64,000 nt of DNA, from positions 1-64,000 of the forward strand of contig NZ_FBYA01000006.1 in assembly GCF_001517545.1 (NCBI RefSeq), read 5' to 3'. Source of the stretch: Limnohabitans sp. Rim47. GTDB taxonomy: Bacteria > Pseudomonadota > Gammaproteobacteria > Burkholderiales > Burkholderiaceae_C. Below the pieces are notes generated by a model. The model searched no databases. It was not told the origin of the DNA and saw only the letters and a list, made by a program, of their open reading frames with translations. The position numbers were made by a program, and so were the translations under genes. Of this stretch, positions 1-8,238 are shown piece by piece (positions within the stretch are counted from its first letter, which is position 1; each line of letters opens with the position of its first letter).

Positions 1-161
1 GGTGCTGCGTCGATCTGGTCGTACGCCTTGGCCGAACCACCGAATTTAACTGCCAACACGGTCGTAATGGCCGCTGTCAGTGTGGTTTTGCCGTGGTCAA
101 CGTGACCGATGGTGCCCACGTTGACGTGGGGTTTGGTCCGTTCGAATTTCTCTTTTGCCAT
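1..161 (-). CDS. tuf: Elongation factor Tu, N-terminal fragment (cut by window edge)
   Basis: EF-Tu carries aminoacyl-tRNA to the ribosome A site in a GTP-dependent way. Only the first 53 residues are present. The start MAKEKFERTKPHVNVGTIGH is the standard EF-Tu N-terminus and the P-loop GHVDHGKT lies at residues 19-26. The gene lies directly downstream of tRNA-Tyr, tRNA-Gly and tRNA-Thr on the same strand, the classical tufB-type arrangement, so it is probably co-transcribed with them. The rest of the gene is outside the window. Confidence 0.97.
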   Translation of the reverse strand, partial: MAKEKFERTKPHVNVGTIGHVDHGKTTLTAAITTVLAVKFGGSAKAYDQIDAA

Positions 162-234
162 ATCTTCGACTCCGAAAAGTAGTGGTCAACAACCAAGACA
201 GAGGGCGCACAACTTGCATTGCGCGCCCCAAAAC

Positions 235-309
<75 letters not shown>

Positions 310-339
310 AAAATCTTCTTACAAACTCAACCGAATGAC

Positions 340-413
340 TGGAGCGGGAAACGGGAATCGAACCCGTGTCATTAGCTTGGAAGGCTAAGGTTCTACCATT
401 AAACTACTCCCGC
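340..413 (-). tRNA. tRNA-Gly (anticodon TCC)
   Basis: Complete cloverleaf with encoded CCA. The acceptor begins GCGGGAG, and the anticodon stem TTAGC/GCTAA encloses the loop CTTCCAA, giving anticodon TCC. It is the middle gene of the Tyr-Gly-Thr tRNA set. Confidence 0.97.
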
Positions 414-498
414 ACTGATTGCGCCGCACGAGTGGATGCAACGCCAATGCTTGGAACCATTTCCAATTACTCAAATCAACCGGCTTAAGCCAGTTTGC

Positions 499-584
499 TG
501 GTGGAGGAGACTGGATTCGAACCAGTGTAGGCGTAAGCCAACAGATTTACAGTCTGCCCCCTTTAGCCACTCGGGCACCCCTCC
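499..584 (-). tRNA. tRNA-Tyr (anticodon GTA)
   Basis: Class II tRNA of 86 nt with a long variable arm and encoded CCA. The acceptor is GGAGGGG, and the anticodon loop CTGTAAA gives anticodon GTA. It is the first gene of the tRNA-tuf transcript. Confidence 0.97.
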
Positions 585-599
585 AGAAGCGAGTCTCAG

Positions 600-629
600 A
601 TTATGCCATCCTTTTGCGAGCCCTCGCAA
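600..629 (-). promoter_or_regulatory. Sigma-70 promoter of the tRNA-tuf transcript
   Basis: Read on the minus strand, TTGCGA and CATAAT are separated by 18 bp, and the -10 lies 16 nt before the first base of tRNA-Tyr. A C/T-rich start region follows the -10. This fits a strong stable-RNA promoter; no experimental start is known to me. Confidence 0.6.
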
Positions 630-646
630 GTTTGGGCATAACTTTT

Positions 647-1408
647 TCACCAATTGATGGGTTTTTCGCCGTTGCGGCCCCAAAACTCAGCTGCCCTCAC
701 AAAATGGCCGCATCCCATAAATGGCTGAGGCGGGCGCATGGCCGATAAAGGCGAGGGGTGATTCGCCTCCAGAATTAAGTGCCGAGAGGCGCCCTCAACG
801 GCTTCAATCAGTCTTTTTTTAGTCTGCGCGTGGGCGCCCCACAGCATGAACACCACAGAATGAGGGTTTTTGGCCGCAGCGATGACCAACGCGTCGGTCA
901 GGACCTCCCAACCCCAGCGAGCATGACTGGCAGGGATCCCCGCCTCAACCGTCAGACTGGTATTGAGCAACAACACCCCTTGCTGGGCCCAATTCACCAA
1001 AGAGCCATGAGCAGGAATTGGCCTACCCAAACTTTGCTGCAACTCTTTGAACACATTTCGCAAGCTTGGCGGCAAGCGGATTCCGGGGGCCACCGAAAAC
1101 GCCAAACCCTCCGCCTGACCTGGGCCGTGGTAGGGGTCTTGGCCCAAAATCACCACGCGGACTTGATCCAGAGGCGTCAACGCCAAGGCCTTGAATGGCT
1201 CCGCCGGATAAACCGTTTGACCGGCGTCAAGCGCAGTCCTCAAATGCGCTGACAAGGCGTGGCCAAAAGAAGACGCCAAAAAGTCTTGAACCAGCACCAG
1301 CCAATCGGCACTGAGTGCCTGCAAATCAGGTGGCCACTGCGACAAGCGCGCTGTCGCCATGGGCGGCTCTTCAAAACCCAGGGTTTGCTGGGCAGGCGAC
1401 ACGAGCAT
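647..1408 (-). CDS. ung: Uracil-DNA glycosylase (family 1)
   Basis: Removes uracil from DNA as the first step of base-excision repair. The water-activating motif GQDPYHG, the substrate-specificity segment LLNTSLTVE and the intercalation loop HPSPLSA are all present, so the enzyme should be active. The chosen ATG overlaps the trpC stop codon (TAATG), which suggests translational coupling as the last gene of the trp operon. A second ATG at 1360 would remove 16 residues. The N-terminal extension containing Gln-rich and Phe residues resembles the partner-binding tails found in other Ung proteins, so the longer form is preferred. The gene ends close to the tRNA promoter. Confidence 0.93.
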   Translation of the reverse strand: MLVSPAQQTLGFEEPPMATARLSQWPPDLQALSADWLVLVQDFLASSFGHALSAHLRTALDAGQTVYPAEPFKALALTPLDQVRVVILGQDPYHGPGQAEGLAFSVAPGIRLPPSLRNVFKELQQSLGRPIPAHGSLVNWAQQGVLLLNTSLTVEAGIPASHARWGWEVLTDALVIAAAKNPHSVVFMLWGAHAQTKKRLIEAVEGASRHLILEANHPSPLSAMRPPQPFMGCGHFVRAAEFWGRNGEKPINW

Positions 1409-2196
1409 TAAGCAAAAAGTTGGGCCAAGGCCTCACCGGGCTCTGCCGCACGCATGAACGCTTCGCCCACCAGAAACCCATTGACTCGGGCTTCACGCAT
1501 GCGTTTGACATCGTCAGCCGACAAAATACCGCTTTCGGTGATCAACAAGCGGTCTGCCGGGACAGCCGGCAACATGTCCAAGGTGGTCTGCAACGACACC
1601 TCAAATGTTTTCAGGTTGCGGTTGTTGATCCCGACCAAGCGGGTTTTCAGCTTCAGCGCTCGGTCAAGCTCGGCACGGTCGTGCACCTCCACCAGCACAG
1701 CCATGTCCAAGCTGCGGGCCACGGCCTCCATGTCAGCCATTTGCGCATCGTCCAAACAGGCAGCGATCAGCAAAACAGCGTCAGCACCCATCGCCCGGGC
1801 TTCATACACCTGGTAGGCATCGATCATGAAATCCTTGCGCAACACGGGCAAGTCGCAACTGGCTCGGGCTTGTTTCAGAAAATCCACACTGCCCTGAAAG
1901 AACTGTTTGTCTGTCAAAACTGACAAACAAGCCGCTCCGTGCTCGGCATAGCTTTGCGCAATGTCAGCAGGAATGAACTCAGCGCGCAGCACGCCCTTGG
2001 ATGGACTGGCTTTTTTGATTTCGGCGATCACAGCAGCTTGTCCTGCGGCAATCTTGGCGCGCATGGCCCCCTCAAAGTCCCGGGTCAGAACACGGCTCTC
2101 AGCATCAGTCCGCACGACGGCCATGGGTTTCTGCGTTTGTGCCGCGGCAACTTCCTCACGCTTGACTTTGATGATTTGGTCAAGGATGTCAGTCAT
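1408..2196 (-). CDS. trpC: Indole-3-glycerol phosphate synthase
   Basis: Closes the ring of carboxyphenylaminodeoxyribulose phosphate to give indole-3-glycerol phosphate, the fourth step of tryptophan synthesis. The 262-residue TIM-barrel protein has the diagnostic AEIKKASPSKG loop with the catalytic Lys, LLIAACL, GINNRNLKTF and the terminal GFLVGEAFM phosphate-binding segment. Start MTDILDQIIK at 2196 matches the family start; an upstream extension is out of character. The start codon overlaps the stop of the preceding 46-residue ORF (ATGACTGA). It is monofunctional, without a fused trpF. Confidence 0.97.
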   Translation of the reverse strand: MTDILDQIIKVKREEVAAAQTQKPMAVVRTDAESRVLTRDFEGAMRAKIAAGQAAVIAEIKKASPSKGVLRAEFIPADIAQSYAEHGAACLSVLTDKQFFQGSVDFLKQARASCDLPVLRKDFMIDAYQVYEARAMGADAVLLIAACLDDAQMADMEAVARSLDMAVLVEVHDRAELDRALKLKTRLVGINNRNLKTFEVSLQTTLDMLPAVPADRLLITESGILSADDVKRMREARVNGFLVGEAFMRAAEPGEALAQLFA

Positions 2197-2329
2197 GGTT
2201 TTTTTCCTGTACGGGCTCGGTGGCACCGTTTTTCAAAATTCGAACAAAAATGCGGTGCATCACCAACCCGACCACCACAAACAAAGCAGAGACGCCCAAG
2301 GCGATCCACGCACCCTCACCGTGCCACAT
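2189..2329 (-). CDS. Small predicted membrane protein between trpD and trpC
   Basis: A 46-residue ORF beginning MWHGEGAWIALGVSALFVVV and ending in a basic then acidic tail (RIFVRILKNG...EKNHD). It fills the gap between trpD and trpC, starts 3 nt after the trpD stop, and its TGA overlaps the trpC ATG, so the three genes are tightly coupled. One hydrophobic helix at about residues 8-25 followed by Arg/Lys suggests a single-pass membrane protein. I do not recognise a family. The tight packing in the operon argues that it is translated; the function is unknown. Confidence 0.6.
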   Translation of the reverse strand: MWHGEGAWIALGVSALFVVVGLVMHRIFVRILKNGATEPVQEKNHD

Positions 2330-2332
2330 GGG

Positions 2333-3361
2333 TCAAACCGCCGATTGGCCAAAGGCCACAAATTGCGCCAGCTTGGCTTTGGCTGCCCCGGACTCAATGG
2401 CCACGCGGGCGCGCGCCAGACCATCGGCAATGCTGTCGGCCACATTGGCCGCATACAAAGCCGCACCAGCATTGATCATGACGATGTCCCTTGCTGCACC
2501 GGGTTGATTGTCCAGCACGCCTCGCAACATCGCCATCGACTGCTCAGGCGTATCCACTTTCAAGGCCCGGTTGCTGGCCATGGTCAAACCAAAATCTTCG
2601 GGATGAATTTCATACTCGGTGATCTGGCCATTTTTGAGCTCGCCCACCAAAGTGGCGGCACCCAAGCTGATTTCATCCATGCCATCACGGCCATAAACCA
2701 CCACCGCATGCTGGGCACCCAGACGTTGCAAGGCACGCACCTGGATACCCACCAAATCTGAATGGAACACGCCCATCAGAATGTTGGGAGCACTGGCCGG
2801 ATTGGTCAGCGGCCCGAGGATGTTAAAAATGGTGCGCACACCCAGCTCTTTGCGCACCGGAGCCACGTTTTTCATAGCCGGATGGTGGTTGGGCGCAAAC
2901 ATGAAGCCAATGCCGACCTTTTCGATGGAGCGCGCAATCTGCTCAGGCGACAGATTGATGTTGCCACCCAGCGCCTCGACCACATCGGCGCTACCCGATT
3001 TGCTGCTGACGCTGCGCCCACCGTGTTTGGCGGTTTTAGCCCCAGCAGCAGCAGCCACAAACATGGCGCAGGTCGAGATGTTGAAAGTGTGAGCGCCGTC
3101 ACCTCCCGTTCCAACGATGTCGACCAAGTGCGTGGCATCGGCCACATGCACTTTGGTCGAGAACTCACGCATGACCTGGGCTGCTGCAGTGATCTCGCCG
3201 ATGGTTTCCTTCTTCACACGCAGACCGGTGATCAGCGCAGCCGTCATCACAGGTGACAACTCGCCATTCATGATCATGCGCATGATTTTGAGCATCTCGT
3301 CATGAAAAATCTCGCGGTGCTCGATGGTGCGCTGCAGCGCTTCTTGGGGGGTGATGGGCAT
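2333..3361 (-). CDS. trpD: Anthranilate phosphoribosyltransferase
   Basis: Transfers phosphoribose from PRPP to anthranilate. The 342-residue protein has the PRPP-binding GTGGDGAHTFNIST motif, the KHGGRSVSSKSGSAD segment and the ILGPLTNPA signature. The start MPITPQEALQ at 3361 is the family start; an in-frame TTG/ATG extension upstream is not needed. It follows the LysE-family gene by 37 bp on the same strand and belongs to the same operon. It is not fused to trpG. Confidence 0.97.
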   Translation of the reverse strand: MPITPQEALQRTIEHREIFHDEMLKIMRMIMNGELSPVMTAALITGLRVKKETIGEITAAAQVMREFSTKVHVADATHLVDIVGTGGDGAHTFNISTCAMFVAAAAGAKTAKHGGRSVSSKSGSADVVEALGGNINLSPEQIARSIEKVGIGFMFAPNHHPAMKNVAPVRKELGVRTIFNILGPLTNPASAPNILMGVFHSDLVGIQVRALQRLGAQHAVVVYGRDGMDEISLGAATLVGELKNGQITEYEIHPEDFGLTMASNRALKVDTPEQSMAMLRGVLDNQPGAARDIVMINAGAALYAANVADSIADGLARARVAIESGAAKAKLAQFVAFGQSAV

Positions 3362-3398
3362 ACGATTTCCTTGCAATGTTTCGATGTTGTTGAATGCG

Positions 3399-4079
3399 TC
3401 AATGCGTGGGCGCTTGCGTCAAAGCCAGCTTGAGGCCGAAGCCCACAAACATGAAGCCCGCCAAGCGGTCAAGGTGTTGCAATCCACTCTGCAACAAACG
3501 AGCACGCAGAGACAACCAAGAAGCTGCCAGCGCCCAGGCCATGCCAATCAGCAGGCCGTTGAAATTGAACAAACACCCGAGCAACACAAAGGTCCAGGCG
3601 GGATCGGGTGAGTTGACCGGAACGAACTGCGGCACGAAGGCCAGAAAAAACAAAGCCACTTTGGGGTTAAAGGCATTGGTGGCAAACGCCTTGAAGAAAA
3701 CCGAAGGCAAGCCGGGTGCTTCAGGCCCGTTTTCGCGATCAATTTGAGCAGGCAAGGCACTGCGGGCATCCCCCGCCCCAACGCCCGACTTGGTCGTGGA
3801 CCACAGCAAACGCACACCAATCCACATCAAGTACGCCGCGCCCAACCATTTGACCGCGTTGAAAGCGGCAGCAGAGTTGGCCAGCAAGACCCCCACACCC
3901 AAAGCCGCTGCCGCCACATGCACAAAACACCCCGCCGTGATGCCCCATGCGGCCACCAAGCCTGAACGCACACCGCCACGCAAAGACTGGCTGACGATGA
4001 AAAGCACATCAGGTCCTGGCGTGAGATTGAGCAGCACGCCCGCCACCATGAACATCCAGAGTTGCTGTGCGTCCGGCAT
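3399..4079 (-). CDS. LysE/RhtB family amino-acid exporter
   Basis: A 226-residue inner-membrane protein with about six hydrophobic segments. The N-terminal LNLTPGPDVLFIVSQSLRGG is the signature of the LysE/RhtB superfamily, whose known members export lysine, threonine, homoserine or other amino acids. It lies between ltaE and trpD with gaps of 11 and 37 bp, inside the trp operon, so the exported compound may be an aromatic amino acid or threonine. The substrate cannot be read from sequence. Confidence 0.9.
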   Translation of the reverse strand: MPDAQQLWMFMVAGVLLNLTPGPDVLFIVSQSLRGGVRSGLVAAWGITAGCFVHVAAAALGVGVLLANSAAAFNAVKWLGAAYLMWIGVRLLWSTTKSGVGAGDARSALPAQIDRENGPEAPGLPSVFFKAFATNAFNPKVALFFLAFVPQFVPVNSPDPAWTFVLLGCLFNFNGLLIGMAWALAASWLSLRARLLQSGLQHLDRLAGFMFVGFGLKLALTQAPTH

Positions 4080-4090
4080 GGTGTATGGAC

Positions 4091-5158
4091 TCAGTAAACG
4101 CCCGAGCGCACAAGACCTTGCGCCGCTTCGCGGGTCTGTTCGCGCATGAATTGGCCAATACAGTCCAACGCATGGTCAATGCCTGCTGCATCCACATTCA
4201 GATGCGTGACAAAGCGCAAACCGATCAGCCCTGTGGCCAAAACGCCCTGGACTTTCAAGGCTTCCAGCAGCGCCGGGCCCCGGCCATCTGCCACCTCTAC
4301 AAACACAATGTTGGTCTTGGCCGAACGCACATGCAAACCCTCTATGCCCTGCAAGCCTTGCGCCAGACGCTGTGCCAAAGCATGGTCGTCAGCCAATCGA
4401 TCGACATGGTGATCCAGCGCGTGCAAAGCCGCAGCCGCCAGTACACCCGACTGCCGCAAACCACCGCCCAGCACCTTGCGCCAACGAAGCGCTTTGGCGA
4501 TCAGTTCACGCGAGCCACACAGGGCCGAGCCCACCGGCGCACCCAAGCCTTTGCTGAAGCACACCGACACGCTGTCGAAATGGTCCACGATGCGGCGAAC
4601 GCGTTCCATCACCGCACCGCCTTGGGCATCGGCAACCGCCGCATTGAACAATCGGGCGCCATCCAGATGTGTGGCCAAACCATGCTGCCTGGCCAGCGCT
4701 GTGGCTTGCACCAGGTAGTCTTGCGACATGGCGTGCCCGTTCCAAGTGTTCTCCAGTGCCAACAAGCGGGTGCGCGCAAAGTGACAGTCGATCGGCTTGA
4801 TGGCTGACGCGATGTCGGCCAACGCCATTTCGCCTTGCGCGTTTTGCATCAGCGGCTGCGGCTGGATGCTGCCCAAAACAGCCGCTCCCCCGCCTTCATA
4901 GCGGTAGGTGTGGGCGTTTTGGCCCACGATGTACTCGTCGCCTCGCTCGCAATGCGCCATCAGCGCGCACAGATTGCTTTGTGTCCCAGAGGGCATGAAC
5001 AGGGCCGCTTCTTTGCCCGTGATCTGCGCGATGCGTTCTTGCAAGGCATTGACCGTGGGGTCGTCGCCAAACACATCGTCACCCAAAGGCGCTGCCAGCA
5101 TGGCCTCCCGCATCGCCGCTGTGGGCTGGGTGACGGTGTCGCTGCGCAAATCGATCAT
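4091..5158 (-). CDS. ltaE: Low-specificity L-threonine aldolase
   Basis: PLP enzyme that cleaves threonine or allo-threonine to glycine and acetaldehyde, and can run in reverse. The 355-residue protein starts MIDLRSDTVTQPTAAMREAM, the canonical family start, has the MPSGTQSNLCAL segment, the LDGARLFNA motif with the PLP-contacting Asp and Arg, and the PLP lysine in CFSKGLGAPVGS. Its ATG overlaps the trpG stop by 4 bp, so it is translationally coupled to anthranilate synthase. A threonine aldolase inside a trp operon is unusual and is discussed under findings. Confidence 0.95.
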   Translation of the reverse strand: MIDLRSDTVTQPTAAMREAMLAAPLGDDVFGDDPTVNALQERIAQITGKEAALFMPSGTQSNLCALMAHCERGDEYIVGQNAHTYRYEGGGAAVLGSIQPQPLMQNAQGEMALADIASAIKPIDCHFARTRLLALENTWNGHAMSQDYLVQATALARQHGLATHLDGARLFNAAVADAQGGAVMERVRRIVDHFDSVSVCFSKGLGAPVGSALCGSRELIAKALRWRKVLGGGLRQSGVLAAAALHALDHHVDRLADDHALAQRLAQGLQGIEGLHVRSAKTNIVFVEVADGRGPALLEALKVQGVLATGLIGLRFVTHLNVDAAGIDHALDCIGQFMREQTREAAQGLVRSGVY

Positions 5159-5736
5159 GGCCGTTCCAGAAAGTTCTTGAGCATCGCGTGACCGTGTTCG
5201 GTCAAGATGGATTCGGGATGGAATTGCACCCCCTCAATGTCGAGTTCGGTGTGACGCACGCCCATGATTTCGCCATCTTCGGTCCAGGCCGTCACCTTCA
5301 GGCATGCAGGACAAGTGGCCCGCTCAATCGCCAGCGAGTGGTATCGGTTGACGGTGAATTGCTGCGGCAAGCCTGCAAAAACACCTTCTTGGGTGGTCGT
5401 GATGACACTGGTTTTGCCGTGCATCAGCTCTTGCGCCCGAACAATCTTGCCGCCAAACGCGGCGCCAATGCTCTGGTGCCCCAGGCACACGCCCAAAATG
5501 GGCAACTTGCCCGCGAAATGTTGAATCGCCGCCACCGAAATACCCGCCTCGGCAGGCGAACAAGGGCCAGGTGAAATCACCAAGCGATCCGGTTGCCGCG
5601 CGGCAATGCCCTCCAGGGTAATTTCGTCGTTGCGAAACACCTCCACCTCAGCGCCCAACTCACCAAAATACTGCACGATGTTGAAGGTAAAAGAGTCGTA
5701 GTTGTCGACGATCAGGAGTTTGATTTTTTTCGCCAT
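5155..5736 (-). CDS. trpG: Anthranilate synthase component II (glutamine amidotransferase)
   Basis: Supplies ammonia from glutamine to TrpE. The 193-residue class I amidotransferase shows the oxyanion region SPGPCSPAEAG, the nucleophile elbow GVCLGHQSIG with the catalytic Cys, and the His/Glu pair in QFHPESILTEHG. The ATG at 5736 is chosen over a GTG at 5742 because a GGAG Shine-Dalgarno lies 5 nt upstream. It begins 2 nt after the trpE stop and overlaps ltaE by 4 bp. It may also serve p-aminobenzoate synthesis, as in many bacteria. Confidence 0.96.
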   Translation of the reverse strand: MAKKIKLLIVDNYDSFTFNIVQYFGELGAEVEVFRNDEITLEGIAARQPDRLVISPGPCSPAEAGISVAAIQHFAGKLPILGVCLGHQSIGAAFGGKIVRAQELMHGKTSVITTTQEGVFAGLPQQFTVNRYHSLAIERATCPACLKVTAWTEDGEIMGVRHTELDIEGVQFHPESILTEHGHAMLKNFLERP

Positions 5737-5738
5737 GA

Positions 5739-7238
5739 TCACTCCAACCCTTCTTCTACCAACTCACTCGCCCGCAACAAGGCGCGCGCCTTGTGTTCGG
5801 TTTCGCGCCATTCCATCTCGGGCACCGAATCGGCCACCACGCCCGCTGCTGCCTGCACATACAAAGTTTGGTCCTTGATGACGGCGGTGCGGATGGCGAT
5901 GGCCACATCCATGTCGCCCGCATAGCTGATGTAGCCACAAGCGCCGCCGTAAATGCCGCGCTTGACGGGCTCGAACTGGTCGATCAACTCCATCGCATGG
6001 ACTTTGGGCGCGCCGGTCAAAGTGCCTGCAGGGAAAGTGGCTTTGAGCACATCCATGTTGCTCATGCCCTCATTGAGCGTCCCCTCGACGTTGCTCACAA
6101 TGTGCATCACATGGCTGTAGCGCTCCACGACAAAAGCCTCAGTCACCTTGACGGAACCGATCTGGGCAATGCGTCCAATGTCGTTGCGGGCCAAATCGAT
6201 CAGCATCACATGCTCTGCCCGCTCTTTGGGATCGTTGATCAGCTCATGCTCGGCGGCCTTGTCTTTTTCGGGTGTTGTACCACGGGGGCGCGTGCCAGCC
6301 AACGGGCGAATGATGACTTTGGCGCCCTCTTCGGTTTGCTCTTGTCGCACCAAGATCTCAGGACTGGCCCCGACCACATGAAAATCGCCGAAGTTGTAGA
6401 AGTACATGTACGGGCTAGGGTTGAGCGACCGCAGCGCCCGGTACAAGGACAGCGGGCTTTCGGTGTAGCGCTTTTTGATGCGCTGGCCCACTTGCACCTG
6501 CATGAAGTCACCCCCGGCAATGAGCTCCTTGGCTTTTTCCACGGCGGCGATGTAGTCGGCCTTGGCAAAGTCACGCTCGGCCGGATAAGACTGACTGGCT
6601 TTGACCACCGGCGCGCTGACTGAGTATTTGAGTTGTTCTTTCAGGTCGCGTAAGCGTTTTTTGGCACCCACATAGGCCTCGGGCATGGCCGGGTCGGCAT
6701 AGACGATCAGGTAAAGCTTGCCCGACAGGTTGTCGATGACTGCCAGCTCTTCGCATTGCAAAAGCAAAATATCGGGCGTGCCCAAGGTGTCGGGCGGACA
6801 AGATCTCTCGAGTTTTTTCTCAATGTAGCGCACCGCATCGTAGCCAAAGTAGCCCGCCAGACCGCCACAAAAACGCGGCAAGCCCGGACGCAAGGCGACC
6901 TTGAACCGTTTTTGGTACTGCTCAATAAAGTCCAACGGGTTTCCCGCTGCGGTCTCGATCACTACGCCATCACGCACCACATCGGTCTTGGCCTCGGCAC
7001 CAAAACCACTGGCGCGCAACAAGCTGCGTGCAGGCAGGCCAATGAAGCTGTAGCGTCCGAAGCGCTCGCCGCCCACCACCGATTCGAGCAAGAAACTGTA
7101 CTTGCCGTTGTCTTTGGTGTGTGCCAGCTTCAGGTAAAGCGACAGTGGGGTTTCCAGGTCCGCAAAGGCTTCCAACATAAGAGGAATGCGGTTGTAGCCT
7201 TGACTGGCCAGGCTTTTGAATTCAAGTTCGGTGATCAC
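5739..7238 (-). CDS. trpE: Anthranilate synthase component I
   Basis: Converts chorismate and ammonia to anthranilate, the committed step of tryptophan synthesis. The 499-residue protein has the N-terminal feedback-binding LLES segment, and the C-terminal chorismate-binding signatures IRPLAGTRPRG, DLARNDIGR, PAGTLTGAPKVHAM and RGIYGGACGYIS. I chose the GTG at 7238 because GGAGG lies 8 nt upstream; the TTG five codons earlier would overlap that Shine-Dalgarno. A candidate Trp-rich leader peptide lies about 110 nt upstream, which suggests attenuation control. Confidence 0.96.
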   Translation of the reverse strand: MITELEFKSLASQGYNRIPLMLEAFADLETPLSLYLKLAHTKDNGKYSFLLESVVGGERFGRYSFIGLPARSLLRASGFGAEAKTDVVRDGVVIETAAGNPLDFIEQYQKRFKVALRPGLPRFCGGLAGYFGYDAVRYIEKKLERSCPPDTLGTPDILLLQCEELAVIDNLSGKLYLIVYADPAMPEAYVGAKKRLRDLKEQLKYSVSAPVVKASQSYPAERDFAKADYIAAVEKAKELIAGGDFMQVQVGQRIKKRYTESPLSLYRALRSLNPSPYMYFYNFGDFHVVGASPEILVRQEQTEEGAKVIIRPLAGTRPRGTTPEKDKAAEHELINDPKERAEHVMLIDLARNDIGRIAQIGSVKVTEAFVVERYSHVMHIVSNVEGTLNEGMSNMDVLKATFPAGTLTGAPKVHAMELIDQFEPVKRGIYGGACGYISYAGDMDVAIAIRTAVIKDQTLYVQAAAGVVADSVPEMEWRETEHKARALLRASELVEEGLE

Positions 7239-7264
7239 GGCAAGAGCCTCCAAAGCGCTCAGCG

Positions 7265-7278
7265 ACCTCAGTCGAGGT
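7265..7278 (-). promoter_or_regulatory. Hairpin ahead of the trpE Shine-Dalgarno
   Basis: On the minus strand ACCTC-GACT-GAGGT can form a 5-bp stem 13 nt before the GGAGG of trpE. With the 7355-7368 hairpin and the 7300-7305/7353-7358 alternative pairing it makes up the candidate trp leader structure. No U-tract follows, so translational as well as transcriptional control is possible. Confidence 0.35.
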
Positions 7279-7349
7279 GCTTTTCATTCATCCAGGTGCC
7301 CAGCCAATGCCGGGCGCGGGTGGCGGGCAAGGCCGCACAGTCAATGGGG

Positions 7350-7445
7350 TCAGGCTGGCTGACGCCAGGGCCAGGCTCCTTGGCCTTCCACATGGGAATG
7401 GCTCTGCAGGCTGGCTGCGCAGGAGTGGCTAAAGATGATGAACAT
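7350..7445 (-). CDS. trpL: Candidate trp operon leader peptide
   Basis: A 31-codon ORF, starting MFIIFSHSC and ending GAWPWRQPA, lies in the gap between gph and trpE. Two Trp codons (TGG-CCC-TGG) sit six and four codons before the stop. A TACACT -10-like hexamer (7455-7460) would place the transcript start about 3 nt before the ATG, so the message would be almost leaderless. Just after the Trp codons the RNA can form CTGGC-GTCA-GCCAG (7355-7368), and CCAGCC can instead pair with GGCTGG at 7300-7305. I see no clear terminator with a U-run, so the exact mechanism is open. Confidence 0.6.
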   Translation of the reverse strand: MFIIFSHSCAASLQSHSHVEGQGAWPWRQPA

Positions 7446-7505
7446 GATGGCCTTAGTGTAGCAAAGCCGCGAGGCCAACTTTCGACCTCGCAAAGTACCC
7501 ACCAA

Positions 7506-8234
7506 CTAGACGGCACGCAAGTGAGACGGCAAGTCAGCCAATGAGTCCAGCCATGCGGCGGCAGGGGTGTCTTGTACCCGTTGGCCATGGTTGTAGCCAT
7601 ACGTCACCAACACCACGGGGCACCCAGCAGCATGGGCAGCTTGGGCATCGTTACTGGAGTCACCCACCATCAAGGTTTTGGCCATGGGTGTGCCCAAGGC
7701 CTCACATGTTTTGAGGATGGGCAACGGGTCCGGTTTTTTGCGTTCAAAACTGTCACCGCCAAACACATGGCCAAAGAAATGGTCCAGCGATTTCTCTTTC
7801 AAAAGCGTGATGGCAAACGACAGCGGCTTGTTCGTCAGGCAAGCCATTGGCAAGCCTTGCTCGGCGAACACCTGCAAAGCCTCCAGCACGCCAGGATATA
7901 CATCAGCGAACTGGCCATTGATCTGAAGGTAATGGTGCTGGTAACGCTGCCAAGCCCGATCAAACAAGGCATCCACCGACAGGGCCGGACAGGCCTGACC
8001 GACCCCCTTGACCTCGGATCGTGTGATCTGGTGAGCCAGCAGCGTTCGGATCAAGTGCTCCGAGCCTTTGCCAATGGTCTGCTCGATCAAGGCGTTGGAA
8101 ACCGGGGGTAAGTCCAGATCAGCCATTGTGCGGTGCAGGGCCACCTGAAAATCACCCAAGGTGTGAACCATGGTGCCGTCCAGGTCAAAAATGACCGCTT
8201 CGATCTGCGTCAGATCCTGCAAAGGGCTGACCAT
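7506..8234 (-). CDS. gph: Phosphoglycolate phosphatase (HAD superfamily)
   Basis: Dephosphorylates 2-phosphoglycolate, a DNA-repair and metabolic by-product. The 242-residue HAD protein has motif I FDLDGTMVHT, motif II in CLTNKP, the motif III Lys in ERKKPDP and motif IV MVGDSSNDAQAA. It lies 4 bp downstream of rpe on the same strand, a conserved rpe-gph pairing. The pair precedes the trp leader and may read through into it. Confidence 0.93.
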   Translation of the reverse strand: MVSPLQDLTQIEAVIFDLDGTMVHTLGDFQVALHRTMADLDLPPVSNALIEQTIGKGSEHLIRTLLAHQITRSEVKGVGQACPALSVDALFDRAWQRYQHHYLQINGQFADVYPGVLEALQVFAEQGLPMACLTNKPLSFAITLLKEKSLDHFFGHVFGGDSFERKKPDPLPILKTCEALGTPMAKTLMVGDSSNDAQAAHAAGCPVVLVTYGYNHGQRVQDTPAAAWLDSLADLPSHLRAV

Positions 8235-8238
8235 CGGA

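Noticed and set aside
7268..7393. Alternative ORF in the trp leader starting MWKAKEPGPG
   Set aside because: Has scattered Trp codons but its start overlaps the better leader ORF internally, it lacks a ribosome site and its Trp codons are not paired next to the hairpin.
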